45,960 nucleotides of DNA, from assembly GCF_003007785.1 (NCBI RefSeq), contig NZ_PXOH01000032.1, positions 1-45,960 of the forward strand, given 5' to 3'. Position numbers and translations under genes: made by a program. This DNA is from Aphanothece hegewaldii CCALA 016. GTDB taxonomy: Bacteria > Cyanobacteriota > Cyanobacteriia > Cyanobacteriales > Microcystaceae. Positions 1 to 8,900 of the stretch are shown in pieces (within the stretch, counting starts at the first letter, position 1; each line of letters starts with the position of its first letter). Below the pieces are notes generated by a model. That model saw only the letters and a program-made list of their open reading frames with translations, was not told the origin of the DNA and made no database searches.

Positions 1-209
1 GAACCTGCTACGGGTTCGCGGATTCCGTCGATGTCTACTGGAGGTGCAGCGACGAAGGCGATTAAGAAACAGGTGGTAGCGGTAAGCAGGGTGGGGATCA
101 TTAGTACACCGAACCAGCCGACATATAGACGGTTGTTGGTGCTGGTGATCCACTGGCAGAACTGCTCCCATACTGACGCGCTTGAGCGTTGTTGTAGGGT
201 GGTGGTCAT
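1..209 (-). CDS. psbA: Photosystem II D1 protein (partial, N-terminal 69 residues)
   Basis: The reverse strand begins MTTTLQQRSSASVWEQFCQW and continues into TSTNNRLYVGWFGVLMIPT, the hallmark N-terminus of cyanobacterial D1. It reaches the first membrane span and the APPVDIDGIREPVAG loop before the window ends. D1 is the photosystem II reaction-centre subunit that binds P680, pheophytin and QB in the thylakoid membrane, and it turns over rapidly in light. Only the first fifth of the roughly 360-residue protein is present, so the isoform cannot be typed from catalytic-region residues. A strong promoter lies just upstream at 261-289. Identification is near certain from sequence identity alone. 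Confidence 0.97.
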   Translation of the reverse strand, partial: MTTTLQQRSSASVWEQFCQWITSTNNRLYVGWFGVLMIPTLLTATTCFLIAFVAAPPVDIDGIREPVAG

Positions 210-260
210 TGCTTTATGATTCCTATTTGGTTTTCAAGGTTCAATTTGTATGATGTTTTT

Positions 261-289
261 ATCTTAAGCATTTTGTAACGGTTTGTAAA
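261..289 (-). promoter_or_regulatory. psbA promoter (-35 TTTACA, -10 TAAGAT)
   Basis: On the minus strand TTTACA (284-289) is followed after exactly 17 nt by TAAGAT (261-266), about 50 nt upstream of the psbA start codon. This is a good sigma-70-type promoter and matches the TTTACA -35 element common to cyanobacterial psbA promoters. The transcription start would fall near 252-255, giving a short AT-rich 5' UTR. Confidence 0.65.
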
Positions 290-379
290 GAACTTTCACA
301 AAAATATTACATATAAGATTTATAAGTTTTACTTATGTAAATATGAAATCGGAAAAATGTCTTGCAGTGAGCGTATTTT

Positions 380-2185
380 TTAGTTGACATTTGAAAACAT
401 AAAAGTTTGTCCCTCCCCCGTTTGAACACGCCAGAGGTTAGCGTAGATTCCTCCCAATTCAATTAATGCTTCATGGGTTCCACGTTCGACGATTTGCCCG
501 TATTCCATGACATAAATACAATCAGCATGACGAATCGTAGACAGACGATGGGCTATTACAATTGTCGTGCGATGCTTGGTAATCTGTTCTAAAGAACGGG
601 CGATCGCGGCTTCAGTTTCGTTATCGACAGAGGAGGTAGCTTCATCGAAAATCAAAATAGGTGGGTTTTTCAAAATCGCTCTAGCAATTGAGATCCGTTG
701 TCTTTGTCCTCCGGATAACTTCTGTCCTCTCTCTCCGACAATTGTGTCGTATCTTTGAGGTAATTGCTCAATAAATAGATGAGCTTCGGCCAATTTAGCG
801 GCTTTAATAATTTCCTCCATCGTCGCATCAGGATTACCATAGGCAATGTTTTCTTTAACCGTGCCATGAAAAAGAAAGACATCCTGACTGACTAAACCAA
901 TACTACGCCGTAAATCGTGAAGAAAAATTTTCCTGATATCGATCCCATCAAGGGTAATACTTCCTGTGGAAATTTCATAAAGTCTCAGCAACAATTTGAT
1001 AAGAGTACTTTTTCCCGAACCCGTCGAACCAACGATCGCAATTTTCTGTTGTGCCGGAATCTTTAAGGAAAGGTTTTCTAAAATCGGATAACCTTCTTGA
1101 TAAGCAAAAGAAACCTGATTTAAAATAATTTCCCCACGAAGTTCGCTTGATGGTAACGAGATATCACCAGAATAGATAGCGATCGGAGTATCTAAAAGAT
1201 CCATCACCCGGTTAGTCGAAGCCATTGCCCGTTGATAGAGATCCAGTGTTTGTCCTAAACGAGTTAGCGGCCATAACAGGCGTTGAGTCAGGAAAACCAA
1301 AACGCTATAAGTTCCTACTGCTAACTCACCTTTGGCTACTTCCATGCCGCCAAATAAAAGTATCGCACAGAAACTCGCTAGAATAACAAGACGAATTAAA
1401 GGGATAAATGCTGCACTCAACTTGATCGCTTTACGGTTACTCTGACGATAGGCTTCACTTTCAATTCTGAGGCGTTCTATCTCGTAAGCTTCTGTAGTAA
1501 AGCTTTTAATCGTCATCATCCCATTCAAATTATTTGAAAGACGGCTGTTAAGATCACTAACTTTTTCTCTAACATCAGCATAACGAGGCGCGAGAAAATT
1601 TTGAAAGGCAACAGAACCCCAGAGAATCACAGGAATTGGTAACAAAGTCATCCAAGCGATCGTAGGAGTTAGCACAAAGAAAGCCGTTCCAATAACCACT
1701 ACCGTTGTAAGAACCTGTAAAATCTCGTTAGCCCCAACGTCTAAAAATCGCTCTAATTGATTAATATCATCATTGAGGATCGATAAAAGAGAACCCGTCG
1801 AACGCTCCTCAAAATAAGCTAACTCCAAATCTTGGATATGGCTGTAAGCATCTAAACGTAGATCGTGTTGAATATTCTGAGCTAGATTACGCCAAATATA
1901 CTCGTAGGCATATTCAAAAATCGATTCTAAGCCCCAAATTAAGACCGATAGAGCCGTTAAAATCAATAATTGACTAAAAACGTCATAAATTCCAAAACGA
2001 GCAATTACAGACTCTTGTGGCTTGACTACCACATCTACGGCGGCTCCGATCAATACTGGAGGAGCGAGATCGAAGAGTTTATTAAGGATAGAATAGATGG
2101 TCGCTTGTCTGATTTTATGGCGATAATTACGTCCATAATTGAGAAGACGAGACAGAGGATGGGCGCGTTTTAGATGAGTTGGCAC
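380..2185 (-). CDS. ABC exporter, fused membrane and ATPase domains (half-transporter)
   Basis: A 601-residue half-transporter of the MsbA/MdlB type. Residues about 25-320 form an ABC type-1 transmembrane domain with roughly six hydrophobic spans. The C-terminal ATPase domain carries the Walker A motif GSTGSGKST near residue 388, a Q-loop (GLVSQD), the signature LSGGQRQR near 487, Walker B ILIFDEATSSVD near 508 and the switch histidine in AHRLST. All catalytic motifs are intact, so it should be active as a homodimer or with an unlinked partner. Such proteins export lipids, peptides or drugs from the cytoplasm; the substrate cannot be read from the sequence. It lies downstream of nothing on its strand and is divergent from the ferredoxin/MBL gene, with 226 bp between them. 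Confidence 0.93.
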   Translation of the reverse strand: MPTHLKRAHPLSRLLNYGRNYRHKIRQATIYSILNKLFDLAPPVLIGAAVDVVVKPQESVIARFGIYDVFSQLLILTALSVLIWGLESIFEYAYEYIWRNLAQNIQHDLRLDAYSHIQDLELAYFEERSTGSLLSILNDDINQLERFLDVGANEILQVLTTVVVIGTAFFVLTPTIAWMTLLPIPVILWGSVAFQNFLAPRYADVREKVSDLNSRLSNNLNGMMTIKSFTTEAYEIERLRIESEAYRQSNRKAIKLSAAFIPLIRLVILASFCAILLFGGMEVAKGELAVGTYSVLVFLTQRLLWPLTRLGQTLDLYQRAMASTNRVMDLLDTPIAIYSGDISLPSSELRGEIILNQVSFAYQEGYPILENLSLKIPAQQKIAIVGSTGSGKSTLIKLLLRLYEISTGSITLDGIDIRKIFLHDLRRSIGLVSQDVFLFHGTVKENIAYGNPDATMEEIIKAAKLAEAHLFIEQLPQRYDTIVGERGQKLSGGQRQRISIARAILKNPPILIFDEATSSVDNETEAAIARSLEQITKHRTTIVIAHRLSTIRHADCIYVMEYGQIVERGTHEALIELGGIYANLWRVQTGEGQTFMFSNVN

Positions 2186-2411
2186 AAGAAGAAGAAAAAC
2201 TTGTTGTAATTGTTATATTCTATCGATTTAACAGGGCGTAAATCTGTCAAGTCACAAAGAGGGTTTGACGACCACACATCTACCCTTTTTTAAAAGATAT
2301 AATTAAATCAGATTTGTTATCAGAAAACGAATCCTCACAGAATTATCGCATCATCGTTAGTTAACCTTTGTACACATTTCAGTCGAAATCCTTCAAAAGC
2401 AGGAAAAAGAA

Positions 2412-3284
2412 ATGGCTAAATTACAACAGCGTCGCTCGGAAAATATCCAAGGTAATTTTTATGTTGATGATACTTGTATAGATTGTGATACTTGTCGCTG
2501 GATGGCTCCAGAGGTTTTTTATGAAGCGGGCGAGCAATCAGCAGTTTATCATCAGCCTAGTAATAGTATAGAAGAATTACGCGCATTACAAGCTTTATTA
2601 TCTTGCCCAACTGCTTCTATTGGTACAGTCGAAAAACCCAAAGATATTAAAACAGTTCAAGAAAGTATTCCTATTTTAGTGTCAGAAAATGTTTATCACT
2701 GTGGTTATCATGCTGAAAATTCTTTTGGTGCAGCGAGTTATTTAATTGTTCGTCCTGAAGGTAATATTTTAGTAGATTCTCCCCGTTTCTCACCACCGTT
2801 GGTTAAGAAAATTGAAGCAATGGGCGGAATTAAATATCTCTATTTAACTCATCGAGATGATGTAGCCGATCATCAGAAATTTCATGAGCATTTCGGTTGC
2901 GATCGCATTCTCCATAAAGATGAAATATCGAGCGGAACCAAAGATGTAGAAATTAAAATATCAGATCATGAACCTTATTCTTTGGATTCTGAGCTTTTAA
3001 TTATCCCCGTTCCAGGACATACTAAAGGTCATACTGTTTTATTGTATAACAACAAATATTTATTTACAGGCGATCATTTAGCTTGGTCGGAAACCCTCCA
3101 TCATCTTTATGCTTTTAAATATGCTTGTTGGTATTCTTGGTCAGAATTAAAAAAATCAATGAAGAACTTAGCAAATTATACTTTTGAATGGGTCTTACCG
3201 GGTCATGGTCGTCGTTTCCAGACTGATGCAAAATCCATGAAACATGAAATGCAAGTGTGTTTAGATTGGCTAGAGAAAAATTAG
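2412..3284 (+). CDS. [4Fe-4S] ferredoxin domain fused to a metallo-beta-lactamase-fold hydrolase
   Basis: A 290-residue two-domain protein. The N-terminus has a single ferredoxin-like cluster: Cys22, Cys25, Cys28 and, after about 36 residues, Cys65-Pro, the usual four ligands of one [4Fe-4S] centre. From about residue 90 follows a metallo-beta-lactamase fold with metal-ligand motifs THRDDVADH, PGHTKGH, GDH and PGHG. The canonical THxHxDH motif is altered: its second histidine is absent and two extra residues separate the remaining ligands. Related ferredoxin-MBL fusions occur in cyanobacteria and plants. The linked redox centre suggests a redox-coupled or redox-regulated hydrolase or oxidoreductase; the substrate is unknown. 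An AGGA Shine-Dalgarno lies about 9 nt before ATG. Confidence 0.85.
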   Translation: MAKLQQRRSENIQGNFYVDDTCIDCDTCRWMAPEVFYEAGEQSAVYHQPSNSIEELRALQALLSCPTASIGTVEKPKDIKTVQESIPILVSENVYHCGYHAENSFGAASYLIVRPEGNILVDSPRFSPPLVKKIEAMGGIKYLYLTHRDDVADHQKFHEHFGCDRILHKDEISSGTKDVEIKISDHEPYSLDSELLIIPVPGHTKGHTVLLYNNKYLFTGDHLAWSETLHHLYAFKYACWYSWSELKKSMKNLANYTFEWVLPGHGRRFQTDAKSMKHEMQVCLDWLEKN

Positions 3285-3362
3285 TGATTGAGTTGATTTT
3301 GCTCGTCCCCACAAAATAGATATACTACAGTAATAAATAAAAGTTAACTTCTATTATGGTCT

Positions 3363-3938
3363 ATGTCTAAGCGCAAAAAGCACGATCTTAAATGGATTAA
3401 AGAAACTCTAGAACTCGAAGAGAATCATAACTGGCAATCACAACCCGGTACTCGAATCTTTGTCGCCGGGAGAGGGGCTTTACGTTTTGATATTCCCGAT
3501 AATTGGCATTTTGAACCGCAAGAAAATTCCTTTTGTTTTCTTGATCGCAAACCTCCTAAAGATGATTGTCGTTTAGAAGCTTCTTTTAATCTACTACCTC
3601 CTGGAAATTGGGCGGCGTTTCCTTTGGTTGATCTATTAAAAAAGGTGGTTAAAGATGATACGCGACAACCCATCGAACAAGACGAAATTCATCAATTTAA
3701 GCGACAAACTGCCCGCGTCGTTTGGACTCAATTTAAGTTTATTGATCCTCAAGAAAATCGTCCTGCTTATTCGAGAATTGCGCTCGGTTTAGGTTCTAAT
3801 GTTCAATGTTTAATTACTTTCGATTATTGGGTAGATGATGCCGAAAGAGTAACCCCTGTTTGGGATCTGGTTATGTCTACTTTAGTTCTTGGTTTATTTA
3901 TCCGCGATCCTAGAACGGGTTTTGCTTTACCCGACTAA
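3363..3938 (+). CDS. Conserved hypothetical protein, 191 aa
   Basis: Soluble, mixed-charge 191-residue protein with no signal peptide or membrane span. After a basic start (MSKRKKHDLKW) come segments with alternating beta-prone stretches, such as the region around IFVAGRGALRFDIPDNW, and a conserved-looking C-terminal FDYWVDDAERVTPVWDLV block. I do not recognise a named domain. The architecture (a DIPxxW phrase and a predicted single compact domain) resembles small cyanobacterial proteins of unknown function. It follows the ferredoxin-MBL gene by 78 bp on the same strand, so co-transcription is possible. It converges on the CoaBC-like gene with only 25 bp between stops. Confidence 0.75.
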   Translation: MSKRKKHDLKWIKETLELEENHNWQSQPGTRIFVAGRGALRFDIPDNWHFEPQENSFCFLDRKPPKDDCRLEASFNLLPPGNWAAFPLVDLLKKVVKDDTRQPIEQDEIHQFKRQTARVVWTQFKFIDPQENRPAYSRIALGLGSNVQCLITFDYWVDDAERVTPVWDLVMSTLVLGLFIRDPRTGFALPD

Positions 3939-3963
3939 ATTAATTCGTGTGCTAAATATTTAT

Positions 3964-5211
3964 TTATTTTTTATTTTGTTCAATATAATTGGCGATTTCT
4001 ACGGCAATTTGTTTTTTACTAATCATTTTTTGCGGCTCCTGATTAGCGGTGACTAAATAGGCAATTTGTTCACCTTGGTTGCCGAATTCTTCGCCTCGAT
4101 TCGCTATGACCGCCGAATAACCTTTGTTTAATCGATTTTGAGCGATTTCAATTAATTTCTCATGACTAACATTTTCTTGATATTTAAAAGTAATCATCGA
4201 TAAATCAGGAAATTTATCTTTAACGACTTCAATAATTTTAATTGTTGGAACTAAATTAATTGTTTTTAAGACTCCCCCACTCGGCGTTTTACCGACTAAT
4301 ATTTCTTCGGGTTTATAGTCTGCTACGGCGGCGGTAAAGATTCCTACATCATATTTTTTATCACTTAAAGTGTTTAGAACTTGTGTTAAATATTCGTCAT
4401 AAGTATCAATAATTTGATAAGGTAAATAAGATGGAGGTTGATAACTTCCTTGTCCATGAATTAAATGTACATTCGCCCCTCTTAAATACAGTTCTTCGGT
4501 AATTTCTACGCCTAAATGTCCAGTAAAACGATTTGTTATACGACGAATACTATCTATTAAAACGGGAGTTGGCCCACCAGTAATTAAAATATTCATTCCT
4601 TGTAGGGGAGAATGACTGATTAAACGACAAACCTCAACCGTAATTTCTTTTTCTGGGGGTAAATTATGTTTACCATAATCTTCTCTGGGTGGCATAATTG
4701 CAATACCCATTTGATGTAGTGTTTTCAATGATTCCGTTAGAATGGAATTATGTAAACTACCGTGCATCGTTGGAACAATCATAATCTTTGTTTTGCCTTG
4801 TTCCATACGACCGATCGCAGACGCTAGAGTTGTAGTAATTACGCCATCAGCAATACCATAACGCATTTTATTAATGGTGTTGTAGGTTGCTGGTGCGACT
4901 AAATACAAATCAAACGGTGTACGATCGCTTAAATGTTCGGCAGCAGGGGTAAGATGGGTGATGACGGGATTATTGGTACTCCATGCTAAGGTATCGATGG
5001 TGGTATAGCGTAACGCTTCATCTGAGGTAAACGCCACTACCTGCGCCCCATATCGTCGTAAGGCTCTAGCCAGTATGGGGGCTTTCATGGCGGCGATACC
5101 CCCAGTTACTAACAAAGCGATGCGCTTATTCTGTAAATGATATCCATCTAAGGGAACATCATGATCCTCTAAATCTGACTCAGGTGGTGGCGTAAAATCC
5201 CAAATTTTCAT
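3964..5211 (-). CDS. CoaBC-like bifunctional flavoprotein (divergent phosphopantothenoylcysteine decarboxylase/synthetase family)
   Basis: A 415-residue protein with an N-terminal flavoprotein domain (LLVTGGIAAMKAPILARAL near residue 35, AEHL, and APATYNTINKMRYGIADGVI) and a C-terminal CoaB-like Rossmann domain (NILITGGPTPVLIDSIRRIT, FTAAVADYKPEE). This is the CoaBC domain order, for the two steps from 4'-phosphopantothenate to 4'-phosphopantetheine. Several signatures differ from classical CoaBC. PAMNxxM is replaced by PTMHGSLHNS, the ACGxxGxGRM clamp containing the decarboxylase cysteine is not visible (PPREDYGKHNLPPE occupies that region), and the KNPD motif reads VPTIK. A divergent CoaBC isoform is likely, but a paralogue with another function is possible. 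Its stop is close to the convergent hypothetical gene; upstream lies the DUF3011 gene, 23 bp away on the same strand. Confidence 0.75.
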   Translation of the reverse strand: MKIWDFTPPPESDLEDHDVPLDGYHLQNKRIALLVTGGIAAMKAPILARALRRYGAQVVAFTSDEALRYTTIDTLAWSTNNPVITHLTPAAEHLSDRTPFDLYLVAPATYNTINKMRYGIADGVITTTLASAIGRMEQGKTKIMIVPTMHGSLHNSILTESLKTLHQMGIAIMPPREDYGKHNLPPEKEITVEVCRLISHSPLQGMNILITGGPTPVLIDSIRRITNRFTGHLGVEITEELYLRGANVHLIHGQGSYQPPSYLPYQIIDTYDEYLTQVLNTLSDKKYDVGIFTAAVADYKPEEILVGKTPSGGVLKTINLVPTIKIIEVVKDKFPDLSMITFKYQENVSHEKLIEIAQNRLNKGYSAVIANRGEEFGNQGEQIAYLVTANQEPQKMISKKQIAVEIANYIEQNKK

Positions 5212-5234
5212 AGATAATTTTAGTAAAATGTAAA

Positions 5235-5981
5235 TTAGTAGCGATCACTACAGACAAAATCGACAATTTGTCTAGGGCTTTGGTTGCGACTGCTCCGAGA
5301 AGAATAGTCAAAATCATTGCCTTGTCCGAGAACACCATTACGACAGTTAACCCACCATCTTTCGCGGTTATTATTGACGATCGCATCAAATTCTTGAACG
5401 GAGCCATTACGATAGTAACTCGATCGATCCACAACAAAATAACCCAGACCCGCAATATTGCCAAACTCTCGATAGCGACTGCTACCCCCACTACCTCCAC
5501 TGTTACGAGATTCAAACACGCCACGACAGCCATTTCTCACCGTGACATATCCCCCATCAGCCGTCCAGTTGTTGCGACAAGATGCACTAGATAACTCTTC
5601 TACCAAGCGCACACCACCACGAGTATTGATCGGACAACTTTTCTTATTATTGTGGACACTCTCGCAGGTGACACGTTGTCTATTCCCGCTTCCACTATTC
5701 CCCCAATCGTCATTATTATTATTATTGCGACGAATGGCTTCAAAATCTCCCCGACAACCATTTCTAACCGTTATATACCCATCTCGATAAGACCAATTTC
5801 CATCACATGGTGTTTGAGAACGTTCTCGCACAAGACGAACGCCATTTCTTGCATCAATTCGACAACGATTAGTTTTCCCCCGTTCACTCTCACAACTAAC
5901 ATATTGAGCGAGCGCCGGTTTGGGAGCAAAAGGAATTGATGATAAAAACAGTACAAAAATTAGTATAGATTGATGCAGCAT
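5235..5981 (-). CDS. Secreted DUF3011-repeat protein
   Basis: A 248-residue protein with a clear signal peptide (hydrophobic ILIFVLFLSSIPF, then a PALA-Q cleavage site near residue 25). Two tandem DUF3011-type units follow, at about residues 28-85 and 103-160. Each has the pattern VxCES...K.C.I..R.GVRLV...S...C..NW....GY(I/V)TVRNGCRG.F. The paired cysteines suggest disulfides in the periplasm. An Asn- and Ser/Gly-rich linker separates them, and a third domain of about 70 residues ends with cysteines (WVNCRNG, DFVCSDRY). Function is unknown for this family. It sits between the CoaBC-like gene and the large membrane/hydrolase gene, all on the minus strand. Confidence 0.85.
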   Translation of the reverse strand: MLHQSILIFVLFLSSIPFAPKPALAQYVSCESERGKTNRCRIDARNGVRLVRERSQTPCDGNWSYRDGYITVRNGCRGDFEAIRRNNNNNDDWGNSGSGNRQRVTCESVHNNKKSCPINTRGGVRLVEELSSASCRNNWTADGGYVTVRNGCRGVFESRNSGGSGGSSRYREFGNIAGLGYFVVDRSSYYRNGSVQEFDAIVNNNRERWWVNCRNGVLGQGNDFDYSSRSSRNQSPRQIVDFVCSDRY

Positions 5982-5990
5982 AAAAGATCA

Positions 5991-8900
5991 TTAAAGCGTA
6001 AATGGACTAATAGGCTCAATATCTGGGTCATCTCCGCCGATTTGATTGGTACGAAGCACCCACACAGATGCACCCTGTTTTAAGAATACCTGAACAATTC
6101 GATCGCTTGCGAAACGAGGTAAAAGAGTTTTCCAACTGCTGATCCCTGTCCAAAGATTTCTTAGGGGTGCGTCTTCTAATGTACTACCCAGATTGTATTC
6201 GTTATTCTCCCAATCCGAACGAGGTGCGCCAAATGGTTGTAGTTCTTTTTGCAATGATTGGCCTAATTGTACTAATTGTTGATATCGGCCAGCCTGAATG
6301 GGGTTTCTTGAGAGCCAATTTTCAAACGAATGGTTAGAATTAATCATTTGCTGAATATGTCGAATACTAGCAAATAAAGCTTGATTGGAGTCTTGAGAAC
6401 AATTATTCGCAGGTCCGACATAAGTTCCCCCTGTGCCATCTCCAATTCGATAACGTGCGGTCATTGCTTGTAGATGCAGTTCCATCATACTAAGAGCCGA
6501 TTCTTTAATACCATCAAAATCAAAGTCAAATTCTTTAGTCACCGGTGTATGTTTGATTATTAGATCACACACGGGACGAACTCCCGCCCAACCAAATTGG
6601 CGATCGCCCATATACCGTGACCAATGTAATGTCCCTGCAATCAAACCATCGGTGTTGTGAGTATAGACTTGATAGTAACGAATATCAAATACTAATTCCC
6701 CCGCGATCGGTTCTCGAATCACTGTTGCTACACCATAGGCAAAATGACCAAAAAAGATCGGAGTTGCGGCGGCGGGTTCTTTTTTCTTACCCCCAATTCC
6801 GCCATAAACGTGTAAAACTAAACCTTGATCGCCTTCATTCCATGTCGATATCGCTTGTTGAATTTCTCCAGTTTCTTCGATATGTTTGCCCCCGCACAGT
6901 AAAACAGAGGAAATTTTCCCTTTTTGTTCTTTAATATCTGCCCATGTTTCTTGACGGATATACTGATAAGATGCTCTTGTTCCGAACAGCACTCGATCTG
7001 GTACAAGTCGTAGGAGCGATCGCGGTGCTAATGATTGCACGACAAAACGACCTTCTTGATCTTTTGCACCATAAATATACCATCCCGTATCATTGAGGAG
7101 AGATTGTTCAATTTTATTAACAGTTGAAGGATAACAGCCGTTTTGATCCGCTATTACAGGAGGCATTCGGACAACTTCAGTCACACCGTCAAAGTTTTTG
7201 CTATTGGGATTAAAATGAATGACTTTAAAGCGATCGGTTCCTGTAATTGGAGTAATAAATTTAACTAAAGCATAATAGCGCCCACTAATTTGTACTGGTT
7301 GTTCATGAATATACAAGTTATAACGTTTTGTCTTTTCCGATTGTAAAGACGCGCCATGGCGCGTCTCTACTTTTCCACATAGCATTACAATCACATCATC
7401 AACTGGACGAGAACCAGCTAAAGATTCTAGCGGATCGACTTGTCGCCAATGATTGAGGCGATCGGGATGTACTAAACCACCATATTTACTGGTATATTCG
7501 GCATCGGCACTAAAGTGTACATCGCGCAGTAAAGCCCGTCGCATATATTTAATATAAGGATCATTTCCCCATCTGAGATTTACGATCTGACCGATCAGAT
7601 GTTCAAATTCTCTGGGTGTGTGATGGACTTTAAATAATACCCCACGTACTTGAGATCGCTCACTGAGTTCGGGTAAAATTAAACGCCCCATCCATTCGCC
7701 GATCGGTTGATATAAAGATAGATCAACGGTTTGTGTTAGGGGATAATAACTTGGACAATTTATATCTGCTTGTTTATAAAGTGCGTAGTTACTAAGCTGT
7801 TTATGAATTTGTGTGGTGGGTGTAATTAAAAGTTGTCCTCGTAAAATCTTTAAAATATAGTCGATGGTTTGCTGTAAGTGAGACCTTCCATCGGCAAATC
7901 GCGCATTAGGATCGAGTAAACCCCCCGGAACTTGATGACCTACTGGCCCTAATGAAATAATACTGATTTTTCCTCGTCGTTTCGCTCGATTCCAATAAGA
8001 TAGAGAAAATATTTTCCAACGTCCTGGAAACATAATCGGGCCTAGGCGTTCTACACTGTCTTGCTCCCCTTTTAAATGATACAAATGTTCTAGTTTTAAA
8101 ATATTACAATTACCACTGATCACCCCTCCCAAGGAAATCACGTCGATAGGTGCGCCAGTTGCCCGTCTTAAAAAAGGAGCCGAAGCAGCCGACATTTGAC
8201 CCCCACCACTATAACCAATTAGAGTAATGGGAATATTACTATTTGGCTTATAACCATTACTAATCAGAGAATTATACATAATCTGAGCAATTCCCTGATT
8301 GTAGATCGGTCCGTACCGTTGATCGGCAGAAACCGCAACAATGAGAACATTACGAATGTTAACCATTAGTCCCAATAAACTCGCAGGATTAGCCAACCGT
8401 AAGCGATCGGCTGTACGCCACAAAAAGGCTAAAGGGCGATTTTCATCATCGAGGGGGTTATTCATGACTGAATAGGTCATTAAACCGCGAATTAAGGCGA
8501 TATCATTTGGTAATGCAGGGGCTAAAGCATCGAGAAAATCTTCCACATCTGGTAAGTATTGGGAGCTAGATTGACCAATTCCATCTAAATATATTAAATA
8601 TCGAGAAATATTCTCATTTTCTGAGATTGGTTCAGCAAGTTGACCAATATTAACGGTGGGATCAACTTCGTCACTGTACCAACCCGCCCACCAACCAAGG
8701 GTTTCTAAGGGTGCAAGAAGTCCAGCTACGGCGATCGCAATAAATCCGATCCAAAGGAGATCAAAACTCCATTGAAAAATGTTAGGCGCATTTTTGTACC
8801 AACCAAATAGATCGGATCTTAAGGGTTGTAATAAAACAGCAATGAGCAATCCTAAAATAATCATCCCAACTGAAAATAAGATGACTTCAATGGTTTTGGA

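Noticed and set aside
380..2185. Dedicated type I exporter for the RTX proteins
   Set aside because: No peptidase-like N-terminal domain, no adjacent HlyD or TolC gene, and it lies 26 kb away from the nearest RTX gene.
5180..5939. Overlapping ORFs of 80-117 codons inside the DUF3011 gene
   Set aside because: They are shadows of a signal-peptide protein with clear family repeats; their residue composition is unusual and they have no good ribosome sites.
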